A stretch of 64,000 nt of DNA from Ophiosphaerella korrae (Eukaryota; Ascomycota; Dothideomycetes; Pleosporales; Phaeosphaeriaceae): NCBI GenBank assembly GCA_028456385.1, contig JALNQF010000054.1, forward strand, positions 124,001-188,000, given 5' to 3'. A program made the position numbers and the translations under genes. The notes under the pieces are model-generated. The model made no database searches. It was not told the origin of the DNA and worked only from the letters and a program-made list of their open reading frames with translations. Positions 45,457 through 56,180 of this stretch are shown here, one piece after another; positions within the stretch are counted from its first letter, which is position 1; the number at the start of each line of letters is the position of its first letter.

Positions 45457-47746
45457 TTAGGGTACCGTTATTTGCCTTTTGCGCCACAAGAGTCCCACAG
45501 TAAGTAGTTGTACGGCTGTAAAAGCAACGAGAGTTCGAGTCTGAATTGCGTATCCATGGGCCAAAACTCGCTTTACCTCATGCTGCAGTTCATGTTTTAA
45601 GCCCTTGATTACGCTGGTATCCTGCAATACTTTTCTTAATGTCTCTGGGCTTAAAACATTTGCGAGCGCAGATTTCAAGTAGCTGTTCATGTAAGCTGAA
45701 GTAATAGCGACTCCGATCGCGCCTCCGAGGAAACGCAGCTGGACGATAGCTGCGGTTGCGACCGCTAGATATGTATGTCAGACTGGGTGTGTTATCTACG
45801 CTTCATTTACTTACCAATATCTCTCGGCCTTACAATGAATAGAGTACGAAGGACTAAAGTGGAAAAAGTGATGCCCACGCCAGCGCCGGTGAGGGCTTTA
45901 TAGCCTAAACCAGCAGATGGAAATTCAATCTCGGTCAGTGCCGACAGTAGAATGACGCCTACTAGATGGCAAGTAGGCATCTACGATCAGAGGGCAGACC
46001 AGCGGAACCCTAGATCTTGAAGTTGTAAGATTGAGGATGGCTGAGCACACAGGGGACACGACGGTGTAACGAAGCAGATAAATGCCTGCACCTAAGGGAC
46101 TCTTACCATCCAATGCTTGGGAGCGCTGTGGCAAATTGACAATGAGCGCATCGAATGGCATGCCGACCATGAAAATCATCCTAGAAGATTAGCGTGTCTA
46201 CACAAGAATCAATGACAGAGACGTGTATAGAAGCATCCGTATCCACACCATGCTGGAAAGGAAGTTCCAAGGGAAAACTGGTTCTGGTCTATTATATTTC
46301 GTCGCAAGCCGCCCCTACAAAAGAAATCTGACCCAGCCGCAGCCCGAGAGAACGAGAAGTGTAATTGTCTGACCCGCGCTCCACCCAAATCGAACACTTG
46401 CTTCGAGTAAGCCTGTAATTAACAACATTAATGCAGCAAGCAGAAGTGAGGCCGAGAAAATCAAGCTGGCCTAGATATTTCCAGCTCAACAGCTCGAAGA
46501 CGAGTATTTTTTCTTGATCCTGAAGTTTTCATGATACCAATAGCAAGTGCACCGAGTGTTATACTGAAATGAATGGTCAGCAATAAACTTTGTCCTTCTA
46601 GGGTAACCTACATAAACAGAAAAGTCCATCGTCAGGAACCATTATCGTTAACCAGCCCGCCAACAATAAGCCCTAGGGCATTAGCCACGGAGACAACTGC
46701 CACAGATCCACCGCTGTAAACTGCATATTTGGCTGGCGGCACCATCTCAAACGGCATAACCACTGCTAAAGAGTAGGTGCCCGCAGCACCAATACCTTGA
46801 AAGACGCGGTTTGTCACTCTAAACGGAGAATCAGGGACTTGTCCACGGAAACAAGTATCTTCATAACGTGGTTTACAAGCGAGCTGGTCACCCCAAAATA
46901 CAGCAAAAAGCTAGAAAAATATCTCTACAACGGCTTAATAATATTCTCTAAAAACTTAGGTATAAAGTCTAATATACTTATCCTACTGCTTATTTTAATA
47001 TTAAGGCGTACAATCTTCTAGTTATGAACAATTAAGATATTTAGAAATAGCTCTGTTTTAAGACCCTATACTCTATATCCTAATAACTACAAGACTATAT
47101 ACTCTAGCATTCTCCTAAGTACTAGAATAAACATACGAAAGTGTATATGTAAAGTTTTTGGATAATATTATCACGCCATTGTTGAAATATTTTTCTAGCT
47201 TTTTACTGTATTTTGAGGTGGCCAGCTCGCTTGTAAACCGCGTTAAATACGGCTGGGTCATCGTCTGTGAGGCACCACAGCCCCCTGATAAAAGGACAAA
47301 CATAATCATAGTCACAACAAAAATCACTTTACGGCCAATGAAGTCGCTTAACTTGGACCAGATAATCATGAAGCCTGCTGAATCTGTGAATATGCGTCCA
47401 GTCCCTGTAGGTGGGTATACTTGGCTGTGTACGTTATCAAATATCCAGTCACAATCCAGCTAGCCTGGGTAAAACCATGGTGGATGTTACTGATGGCGGC
47501 GAAACTAGTGCCTACGATTGATACTTCGATGTTCACGAGGAAGATTGCTAGCATGATTCTGTTGCTGTCAGCCTAACATCAAAACCAAGATTCAACATAC
47601 ACTGCAGTTGTAAACCATAACCGACATCCTGAAAGGCAATGTGGTTGCGATAAACTTCTAGAAGTATTTTCTTCCGGGTATACGTTTCGTTCCTGATTCA
47701 CTCCTTGATCGGATGTTTCAGAAGTACTTCGTTCGAGATTCGACAT
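45457..47746 (-). pseudogene. DHA2-type MFS multidrug/toxin efflux transporter, inactivated
   Basis: 14-TM drug:proton antiporter family. Coding order: start ATG 47746 (MSNLERSTSETSDQG), VNIEVSIVGTSFAAISN ... WIVTGYLITYT, WSKLSDFIGRKVIFVV ... GASQTMTQ, RVFQGIGAAGTYSLAVVMP, GSVAVVSVANALGLIVGGL, LGQLDFLGL, MVGMPFDALIVNLPQR ... KSPLGAGI, and the C-terminal NSYLKSALANVLSPETLRKVL ending at 45457. Several introns with good sites remain, e.g. GTAGGT ... TTTCAG around 46560-46610. Lesions: TGA at 46632-46634 and TAG at 46315-46317, both where the family has Trp, and an unclear donor near 47410. The TAG is a RIP-type change; the TGA is a G-to-A in CpC context. A 378-bp TIR element sits inside one intron, so the element alone need not have killed the gene. 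Confidence 0.85.
46866..47243. mobile_element. 378-bp TIR element (MITE, Tc1/mariner-like TA target) in an MFS intron
   Basis: Long imperfect terminal inverted repeats of about 90 bp: the left end reads ACGTGGTTTACAAGCGAGCT, and the reverse complement of the right end ACGCGGTTTACAAGCGAGCT. The similarity continues through CAAAATACAG and AAAAAGCTAGAAAAATAT to about 46955 and 47160. A TA dinucleotide flanks both ends (46864-46865 and 47244-47245), the hallmark of Tc1/mariner-type insertion. The interior of about 200 bp is AT-rich and non-coding. Removing the element and one TA restores a 52-bp intron with GTATTTATG donor and CCGTTTAG acceptor, joining ...ASQTMTQ to VTNRVFQGIG in frame. So it landed just after the 5' splice site. 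Confidence 0.85.
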
Positions 47747-48049
47747 TGTATGTGTGAGCAAGTTTAGCGGATGGTACCGAGAGATGACCATGGCTCACGC
47801 CCACTATAAATATGACCAACAAATCTGGCACTTCGGGGAACAACGAATTTTATTTTCAATAAATTGCCGACCCAGTGCAGAGGTTGCATTATTGCGTACA
47901 GACTAGTCGTCCCAATGAGCTTCAGAGCGCTGCTTATATTGACATCACTATTAACGGGGCCACAAATCATGGAATTTCAGGTTTGTTATCGAGTCCACTG
48001 ATATCTTCAATCCTGGTACTTGTAGCACAATACTCCGCCATTGATAGCC

Positions 48050-49030
48050 ATTACAGAGCTGATTGGTATAGTGGATTCTAGTCTACCTATTTTAATCTCA
48101 TCAGTCAGTCGTGCTGTAGTATGCAGTTTTTGGCTCGGCGGGCTAGCGTAGGCTAGCTTTCGGGCCTTAAGATCTAAGCTCTGCCATTTCCATCAGAGCC
48201 GATCTATCTGACCATGATGCAAGAAGAATATTGGATCTATCAAAATCAGTATGCTTCCGTGAGTGCACGTAAAAGTCTGACCATTTGGTGCTGTGAAACG
48301 GGAAAAGTCACCGTGCACGGTAATTGGGATAACTGAATGTGGGCCTTCTTCGAGCTTCAAGAGGAATTCGTAGTAGCTGAATTTCTCTAATACTGCAGCT
48401 ACGGCACTCTCATTCAGCATTTTTGCTCCAAAGCGGTCGTGAAGTTTTCCGGTTAGAAAGCCTCATGATAAACAATGCGGATTCCATTCCCTGTTGTAGT
48501 ATTGAACTTGCAATTTCGCGAGGGGTCCATCTTCTACATGGCGGCTGTGGCCTACAGTAATGGGTAGATTAATGTTTCCACTGCCTCCAACCTTCTATGA
48601 CATCCCATACCGGAGACTGATTTAGATTTTTCCAATCGAGTGACCAGTTCCAGTAGCTAATACATAATTAATAAAGCCAACAGTTCAGGTGATACTACTT
48701 ACGGCAGATGCCCCTCATAATTACACCGATGCTTTAGTGTTTGCTCGTAGATATGTATAAAATATCGATGCCATAGCAGGAATGAGGCTGCTTTATGCGC
48801 TTGAAAGGTCAGCAGACCCTTCAAAGGGGAAGTTATCATAACCTACGTACAATGATCACCAAATTTGTGATGTATGTAAGCAAATTCGTCGTGGAGGATT
48901 CCATTGCAGACGACAGAGGGAATGGAAGATAAACACTTGACCGCACGAAAATATTCAAGGCGCTCTAAGCTGCTCAAAGTTCGCTACTCGCGACGCACTG
49001 CGGGTTGCCAATATATTGTGGCATACTAGG
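48050..49030 (-). pseudogene. Short-type tyrosinase (copper oxidase), inactivated
   Basis: Tyrosinase copper-binding domain family; close relatives sit in fungal secondary-metabolite and RiPP (ustiloxin-like) clusters and oxidise phenolic residues. In coding order: AVRRE-stop-RTLSSLERLEYFRAVKCL near 48990-48940, LHDEFAYIHHKFGDH, AHKAASFLLWHRYFIHIYEQTLKHRCNYEGHLP near 48800-48710 (copper site A histidines), an intron near 48660-48710, YWNWSLDWKNLNQSPVWD, NINLPITVGHSRHV, KLHDRFGAK, then IDPIFFLHHGQIDRL (copper site B) at 48200-48240 and the typical end ISSVMAINGGVLCYKYQD. Lesions: TAG at 48984-48986 (Trp position, RIP-type), a frameshift near 48580, TGA for Arg near 48463, and TGA at 48193-48195 for Trp. 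The copper-ligand histidines that can be seen are still present. Confidence 0.85.
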
Positions 49031-50093
49031 ATGCACGTAGGAGTAGGAGGCAGGTGGCGACCCGCAGTCGGCGAGAGATGAGATGATTTGAAGTATATAG
49101 GTTGAGTAGATACATGACGAGTTGGTGTCGGTGGCTATCTACTCCATCCAATCCTTTATCGGTGCCTACACAGAGCCGCATTGCTGACCTAAGCCTCCCC
49201 GATCACGTGCGGTTCTACTACACCACAGTATACTTGGGTAAAAGTGTCCTATGTTGATATGAAATTGCTATTCAGTATATATCCAAGCTTTAGACGCGCA
49301 ATATCTAACAGTATTACGCGTATAGACACGTTACTTACCCTGCCAAACATCGCTGGCCCGAGCTTCAGTCCTCACCATCCTTCCCAGATAGCTTCCTATT
49401 CACCACTACTAGCACATATACACACTCATCTTATATTCCTTACTTCACTGTGCTATAAGCCATCTGGTTTCCCAGGTTATACGCGGAATTAACATAGAAT
49501 TTAGCGCGGATAGAATGGCACATCGTGCTAGCCTTTGTCAGCGGGAATTCAGCTGATCAAACTTTCTCTTGTGTAATAATTCATTTAACGAAAAAATTTG
49601 AGTTCACAGTTTATTGCCCTCCTATTTATTGTCCCAGTACATAGTTCTCTCCTTGGGCTAACCGTAGGTTTGGAGTGTTGAAAGGCACTTCGAAGAGGAC
49701 GTGGCTGGAATACCTATATGCGCCCGAAACCTCCATGCATTACTCGTTATGTGTGAGCCACCCTCATCAACATCTTGATGATAATTTTGTATAATCCGAA
49801 TTGCCGGTCTGAGCTCACATACGTGGAAGACATGTGCCTGTATCGAGAGGCACATCATTCCTATGCTTGATCTTATTAACATCCCTCCACTGCAAGAAAA
49901 AAATACGAGGGATTAACGATGGGCGAGAGACGCAACAGCGTGATTGTGGAACGACATGAGCTTATATTGACCTGTTCTCTATCTCTGAATCACCTACAGC
50001 CGTGCCTAAGATGGTTCCTGGCACCCTAGGTCTTTTCGATACTCCAAACCAATTGATTATCTCTAATGTCTATCAGTGGCTTTGGCCATCGGC
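49031..50093. other. Gene-free stretch
   Basis: No supported coding sequence in this 1.1 kb; it may include the upstream region of the dead tyrosinase. Confidence 0.4.
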
Positions 50094-50629
50094 TTATAGG
50101 CTTTGCTCGACGGAGCTAATTCTGGGCGTCGAGCTCATAGCAGCCGACAGGACTGCAGCGCACGTGCAAGCCTTCGTGATGGATAGAGTACCCTCCTGAG
50201 CACCGTGGTATACTGCACTCTGCTCCGCTTCGGATTCAGCCATGTACCTCTCCATTGGATCAAACTCAGGCACGTGCTCGTTCACATGCATGACTTGTTG
50301 GGTGTGCCACAAACATAGTTGAGATACATGAACGTCCTCCCGCATGATACTATTAATGGCGTCTATCGCCTTGTCAACGCTATAAGCGGAGGCGCTGACT
50401 GTACGAGTAGGGTGAAAAATGCTGCCTTGAGACTTGTCGCCGTCCACAGGCTTAGTCATCCTTAGTATCATTAGCTCCGGATGAACAGCGATGAGGCTGA
50501 TTGAAACACGTACTCATCCTTCATTGGATTAGTTCTAGTATCTTGGATTGGAAGTTCCAGTTTCTCTTTCGCAACTCTCGCTTCCATAGAATCTCGAGAG
50601 TTAGAGCCAGTCTGAGTGGACGCCATCAT
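50094..50629 (-). CDS. Small two-exon hypothetical protein
   Basis: Exon 1 50629-50514 and exon 2 50460-50094, joined over a 53-bp intron with GTACGT donor, GCTAAT branch point and AAG acceptor, give 160 residues; the phase is consistent (GA plus G). The protein is hydrophilic: MMASTQTGSNSRDSMEARVA at the start, then SAYSVDKAIDAINSIMRED, CLWHTQQVMHVNEHVPEFDP, ERYMAESEAEQSAVYHG and an Ala/Ser-rich end. No family recognised; no signal peptide or membrane span. It lies between the dead tyrosinase and the Clr5 gene. A clean splice model and a balanced sequence support it, but no homology was available. Confidence 0.5.
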
Positions 50630-51534
50630 AGATGAATCGATTGATGGTAAGATATTGAAGGACGAGTGAAGCGTCAGGGAATGGGTGCTAGAATGGGCGA
50701 AAATATATGGAAAGGTGAATGAACAGTCAGGGCTCAGGTGCTGAGGAACTTAGATGGCTTTATATTCCAACATATTTGGGTAGTGTGGTGGCTTGAAATC
50801 TTCTTCGACGCAGCAGCCACAAAGACCTGATAGGAAAGCACTTCTTCATCAGATTGCATGAGGACGATCCTGCTTTTTCGAGCAGGCTATATTGAGTCTC
50901 GCCCCGATGTACCAGGGCTACCCCCTATGATGAATGCGACGTAGACGTAACTAGGTCTTCCGAAGCCTCAAAACTAGCTCTTGCGATTGGAAACTTTTCT
51001 TTGCGAACAGGGATGCGCGGCCACGCTTTCCGGCTATGAAAGATAGCCATGTTCGAATAATTTAACATTTCCCACTAGGTCAACAAAATTAGTCTTACTT
51101 ATTGGGTACTCTGCTTTTGCAAGCTAGGTTCTAATATGCATAGTCAGACGAGGCGTTGAGGTGTCTTAGCTGCAGGCATGCCCTTGTGCATTAGCTCCGC
51201 CGTGCATATTTTCAAGAGAGGTCATTGGGTAGTCAACTTTTGCAAAGCGTGGAGTCAGCTCCCGCATGAAGAACCGCGTCACCTCGGGGGAGGCCGCTCG
51301 CGCACAGGCACGTGGTGTGACCTCCTCGGCAGTCTCATTGGACAGTCGTCTTTTGTAGCTTGGCAAGAAGTAAGCATAGAAACACACCGCAAACCAGGGC
51401 ATAAGTATTCATCACTAACACTTTCCCACTATATAATGCTGAGGTCAACCAAGAGAATCCCCACCGCTACTTAAGTTCAACACCCTCGCCCTGCTTGCTC
51501 CACTAGCTACCGTGCATAAAGGCTATCCTTCGCC
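50630..51534. other. Intergenic region between divergent genes
   Basis: Shared upstream region of the small minus-strand gene and the plus-strand Clr5 gene. No supported frame. Confidence 0.4.
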
Positions 51535-54239
51535 ATGGAGCTACACGACCAAATGGACATTGACGGATCCGTAAATGCGCGGATACCTTTCAACCAAAAA
51601 TGGGAGATTCACAAGCCGCTCCTCAAACGACTGTACTTGGAGGAGAAATTCAAGCTGCCCAAAATCAAGGACATTATGCGCGATCAATATAAGTTTGATG
51701 CAGAGTTCGTCGCCCTCCCGATCATTCAATACAGGCATCCACTAACACTGGGAAGAGTGCATCAATACAAGTACCGTTTCGACAAATGGGGCTGGAAAAA
51801 GAGTATGAGCTCTGAAACGAAGAACCGTATTATCGGCAAATCTCAGCAACGACTTAATGCCGGGCAAGGGACGGTTGTCAGGTACCAGACTCGAGTGGTT
51901 GATACTCAAAAACTCATACGATTCGAGAAAGCCCAGAGGAAGAAACAAGAATCCGCCATCTTGTTTGCTCCAAATGCAGGTAGATCCAGACATGCCTTCA
52001 CTTTCAATGGGATTGCCGGTAACACGATGCGAGTAAAGTCAAAACAGGCCTTTTTAAAATGCTAATGAGGTAGGCAGGACCTTCATGAATTGGAATTTGC
52101 CATACAGCGCCCTATTACGCCACTTTCCGCATCTCATGGATCACTCGTCTCCTTCGGCAATGTCCGTTTCTACTCCAAGCGATGTGTCTCTAGCGTCACC
52201 CGCGGCAGATACCGCCCTTTCCCCAGGGCTTGCTCAAGCCGTCAGCTTGAGGACGGCTCGACGGAATGCTGCCTTATTCATTGCTGGAGACTTCGAGGGA
52301 CTTTTACGAGCATTCAGTGGTGAAGATACGAAGTGCGTGTGGCTCATGGTTTAGAGAAAGCTACTAATTAAAGTACAGAGTATTTTCCACGTGGATGTAT
52401 GAGTTCTGGTACTTCGGCTTCATTACTGCAAAACATTGGGGTCGTGGCCCTAAACATTGGACTGTAGACAACCTCTGGCAAGATTTCCAGAATGCGACTT
52501 CTCCAGGCTTGCTCGCGCCTAGTCCACCAGCACACCTATCTACTTTAAATTTCCAATCACCAAACTCAGAACGTCATACCGTCATGCAAGCTTCGGCGCC
52601 TCCACCTTTGTGCCGATGGTCCATCCATCTCTTGATAGATGACCACAGCAATATTGAATGGCTTGACGAAGATGTGCAGGAAGGTTCGGCTAGTGCTTTA
52701 TCCCAGACATAGCCCAAACAATGGCTTACCGAGCCTTTGGAGCAGAAGCTGCAAGATGGCCTCGATTCAAACTCATTCAGTACGGTTCAAGCATCCCAGC
52801 TTCCAGTCGATCTGGGCTATATTAGGCAAGCAGCACGCAAGTCAGAAGACGTGATTCGGAGAGAAGGTTTAGGTTTCGCCATTATGGGTCGCAATCTGGA
52901 ATTGCTCGAGCAGATGCTAAAGCCTCAGTCTCTGGATACCACAGCATTTTCGGAACGCAACATTCGAAGCATTCATCCTGCTCATCTGGCTGCTGCTTAC
53001 TTAGATGGTGGTAAGACATGCTGCGAAATCATGGTGCTCTTGTTTTCTAATGCCCACCGATTCGATCGCGAGGCGTTTGACCGAGACAGTAAAGGGCACA
53101 CTGTGTTTGATGTACTCATGCTTCGAATCTTACGTAGCCACTCGAGTACGCCACTCGAGATCGTGGATGACGCCCTAGGAGGCGCACGAGACTATGCAGG
53201 AGAAGAGGTGGATATCTGTGGTCGATGGGATGCGGAATCGGATTCATATCGCAAGCTCATTGGTGGTGGAGCAGTGAAGGTGCCACTCAGCTGGAAGCAC
53301 AAATTTTGCCACACCTCAATTCAAGCCATCTGCCATTGCATCGACGTTCTCTGGCCTCCAGCAACAAGCGGCTTGTTTCTTAGGCGCTGCTTCAATTGTG
53401 CATTGACACTGAAGCTGCAACCCCTGCACGCGATGGTCTTGACTGCCGTACATTTGTTGAGACATGGTATGGATGGAGAGGATCTGTTTGGCATGATCTG
53501 CTGTCTCTTTCAGCTCAATGCTTCCTACTGGGATCTAAGCTTCTCCAAATCCCACGTTTCTACTCATTTATTACAAGATGGTACGGATCAAAATGGCTGC
53601 GCTCATGAAGAACTATCTCCCTTTGAGCTTGCAGTGCGAGTCAATGACACTGCACAGCAGTGTGGCTCACCAGAAGCTCAGAAGGGCTGGGCGGCTTTTG
53701 TCCTCATTCTACAACAAATCGAGGAGCAGTACCGATGGGTATCTGAGGGACATCCTCCAGCAGGGTACGAGGAAGAACATAGAGACATATTGGAAGCATA
53801 CATAGAGTTCGACGGCATCTCTGACGATAAGCCTGAACTTGATGAATCTCTATTGGAGCAAGAGATCTTTCGCGACGGCGATCTAGGATTTCCGGCCGAT
53901 TGTGACCATATCCATGGTGGAGGTCATCGCGCATTTGGGCGAAATGCCCACTTAGGTCATGTCTGGGCCGCGTGCCAGGCGGAACTGCTCACATATCGTA
54001 GACAGCAAGAAAGCCATCCCTGGTTGTCACAACATATCACCATCGATGCTATCCTTGAATGCCTTCGAACTGGAGATCCTGAGGTGCTTCCACATGTCAA
54101 GAATGAGATGTTAAAGCCGTATTGCACTTGTGGCAGGTATGATGGATATACCGATGTTTCACGGCGGGAGGAGGCATGCACCTCATACTTCAGCAATCTC
54201 GATGATTGGCACAGGACTTCATTTATCGTTAATGGGTGA
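51535..54239 (+). pseudogene. Clr5-domain protein with long C-terminal region, one in-frame TAG
   Basis: Four exons: 51535-51704, 51756-52018, 52074-52332 and 52379-54239. Introns are 51, 55 and 46 bp with ACTAAC, GCTAAT and CTACTAAT branch points; phases agree and the sum would encode 850 residues if the TAG is ignored. Residues about 18-75 form the Clr5 domain (KWEIHKPLLKRLYLEEKF ... VHQYKYRFDKWGWKK), a small DNA-binding-like domain at the N-terminus of many fungal proteins. A Ser/Pro linker follows (SPSAMSVSTPSDVSLASP), then a helical region with ankyrin-like units (GLGFAIMGRNLELLEQML, IHPAHLAAAYLDGGKTCCEI) and a Cys/His-containing end. The frame is broken only by TAG at 52710-52712; both sides are in one frame, and CAG to TAG (SQTQPKQW) would explain it. 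An unusually short 39-nt intron ending at this TAG is the alternative reading. Confidence 0.75.
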
Positions 54240-56180
54240 AATTGGGCTTTGGTCTTATTTCAAATTCGGGCACGGCAACAATATGACGGTGATGCAAAGC
54301 AGGAACTGGGCGTATTATCTGCTTTAAGTTTGATTTTGAGAAGTAGCCCTCGAACATAGCTGGCTGAATGCATAATAAAAAAAGTCTATCCGGTTGTTAC
54401 GATTCGACTAGGCAACTTCTGAGATCGTTCTTCTCATGGCAATGGATTATAAGGGCTACAAGAGTTGAGCTCGAGTAGTTTGATCCTTGATAGTATACTC
54501 CGGAACATGCTACGTGTTACCAGTCTAATAGTGGCACAATAGATGTTCTAAAGCCGCTATCGTTAAGCTCTATTGCTCTATGTCATTTGTTAGGTAACCT
54601 TAGTAGTAGCAACTCTGGCTATTACAGTTTAGACTGATACAACGGATCATGACCTGTTCTAGAAATAATATCAACTTTATTGTTTATTATTATGGAGTGG
54701 TGAGATAGAAGTATATGAGAGAGAAGTTTTTGTATCGCGAGGTCTTTACGGAGCAGGGTATATGGAAATGCTTGAGTATAGGCCTTGTAAGGGGACCCGT
54801 TAAAAGGGGAGCCCTTTGGAATGGATAGCTGGGATGCACTAGAGTAGCTACCCGGGCTTACATTTATCATTTGTAAAAATAGCAATCGATTCACCCTTCA
54901 TTAACGTGTGATCCTCGAGTCTAAATCATTTATACTATGTAACTAAACAGCTTTATCGAAACCCTGTATCTAGCGCGTGAGGCATTAAGACTTCCGAAAG
55001 TCTGAAATTGAAAAGAGCGCCACTAGTGACTGAAGATATTTGTAGGTTGAGAATAGCATTCTTGTCAAGGCTATTTTGTTGGCTTTTTCTTAAGGAAAGT
55101 ATAAACGAGCTTAGGGGCCTAATCTGGGCCGCTTGATGCCAGAAACTGGGCCATGTGTCAAGAGCTGGGCCACTAAACAAGGGACTGGCCCAAATCTGGG
55201 ACATCGATCGTCCCATATTTAAGCCTGCTCAGGCTTTCATAGCCAAACGCTTAGGTTACTTAGTCACTGCTCGGTTTTAAATATTTGTATGCCCAGGTTC
55301 GAGAGCGGAAATAGGCTTTGGTGAGGTCAGTTTTCCCTATAAAGAACATTGCTTATCTCTGATCTTAAATTCCTTCCGATACCAAGATAGTTTAGTTCAA
55401 ATCTTCCTACATTGAGTATTTGAAGTTAAAGATAAGGAATAACCATAGCTAAAGTACAGTAGTTTGCTATAGTTTCTACTTGGCAGTTGGAAACTTCGAT
55501 TCAATGTCATAATGGTTACTTCATCAACGCAATCATACCACCTAATCGCGGATTGCCCCCCACGCGTGCAGCTGGTCAAAGGAATTTCCAAGTCTATAGG
55601 AGAGAAAAGGCTCCACATAGATATATTACGCTTTCAAAACCGCCTTAGACACACGTATCTTTTTCGCGAGAGGCGCGGTACTGAACATAATGACCGTCTA
55701 GTATGAATTCGGGCGCCGCCCTGAATCAAGGCTGATAATGATTTACTGCTTCATTGCAAGGCCCCTAAAGTCAGCTAATACCACTCTATGAGTTTAATAC
55801 TTGTTTAATTGTTATAAGTGTTACTAGAGTTCACAAAGATAATTATGAGATAAAAGAATGCCCTTGTAACTTGAGGGTATAGGCGACAAAGTAAAGGTAG
55901 CATTTTGGGCGGAAGGGGTCAATGATACTTATAAACAGCACATATCGTTACTGATCTGTATAAATATATAGTTATGTTAAATATATATACAGAAATGGAG
56001 TTGGTGAAACTGTAAATACGCTCCACTTGTGTCCCGGCACGCTAGGTGCCTTGCTATGCAAGGAAGGACCTTACTACTTCTAATCATTTAACCCTACAAG
56101 GGCTTGACTTAATTTCGTGATCACAAGATTGAATACTGCAAGTAGTCGCAGATTCTTTCCGAATCCAGATGGCCTAGTGG
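54240..56180. other. Gene-free stretch with clustered GGCCCAG motifs
   Basis: No supported gene in 1.9 kb. Between about 55125 and 55200 the heptamer CTGGGCC/GGCCCAG occurs three times in one orientation, plus related CTGGCCC and CTGGGAC copies. Such short subterminal repeats can mark the end of an old DNA transposon, but no partner end was found. TGTCCCGGCACGC near 56031 resembles the motif near 19.56 and 24.79 kb. Confidence 0.35.

Noticed and set aside
46866..47243. MITE as the cause of MFS inactivation
   Set aside because: The element lies wholly within an intron whose splice sites survive; separate nonsense codons at 46315 and 46632 account for loss.
19020..52712. Reassignment of TAG as a sense codon
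   Set aside because: The intact dynein and sugar-transporter genes contain no in-frame TAG and the dynein gene itself ends in TAG; the affected genes also carry frameshifts and other stops, so decay is the simpler explanation.
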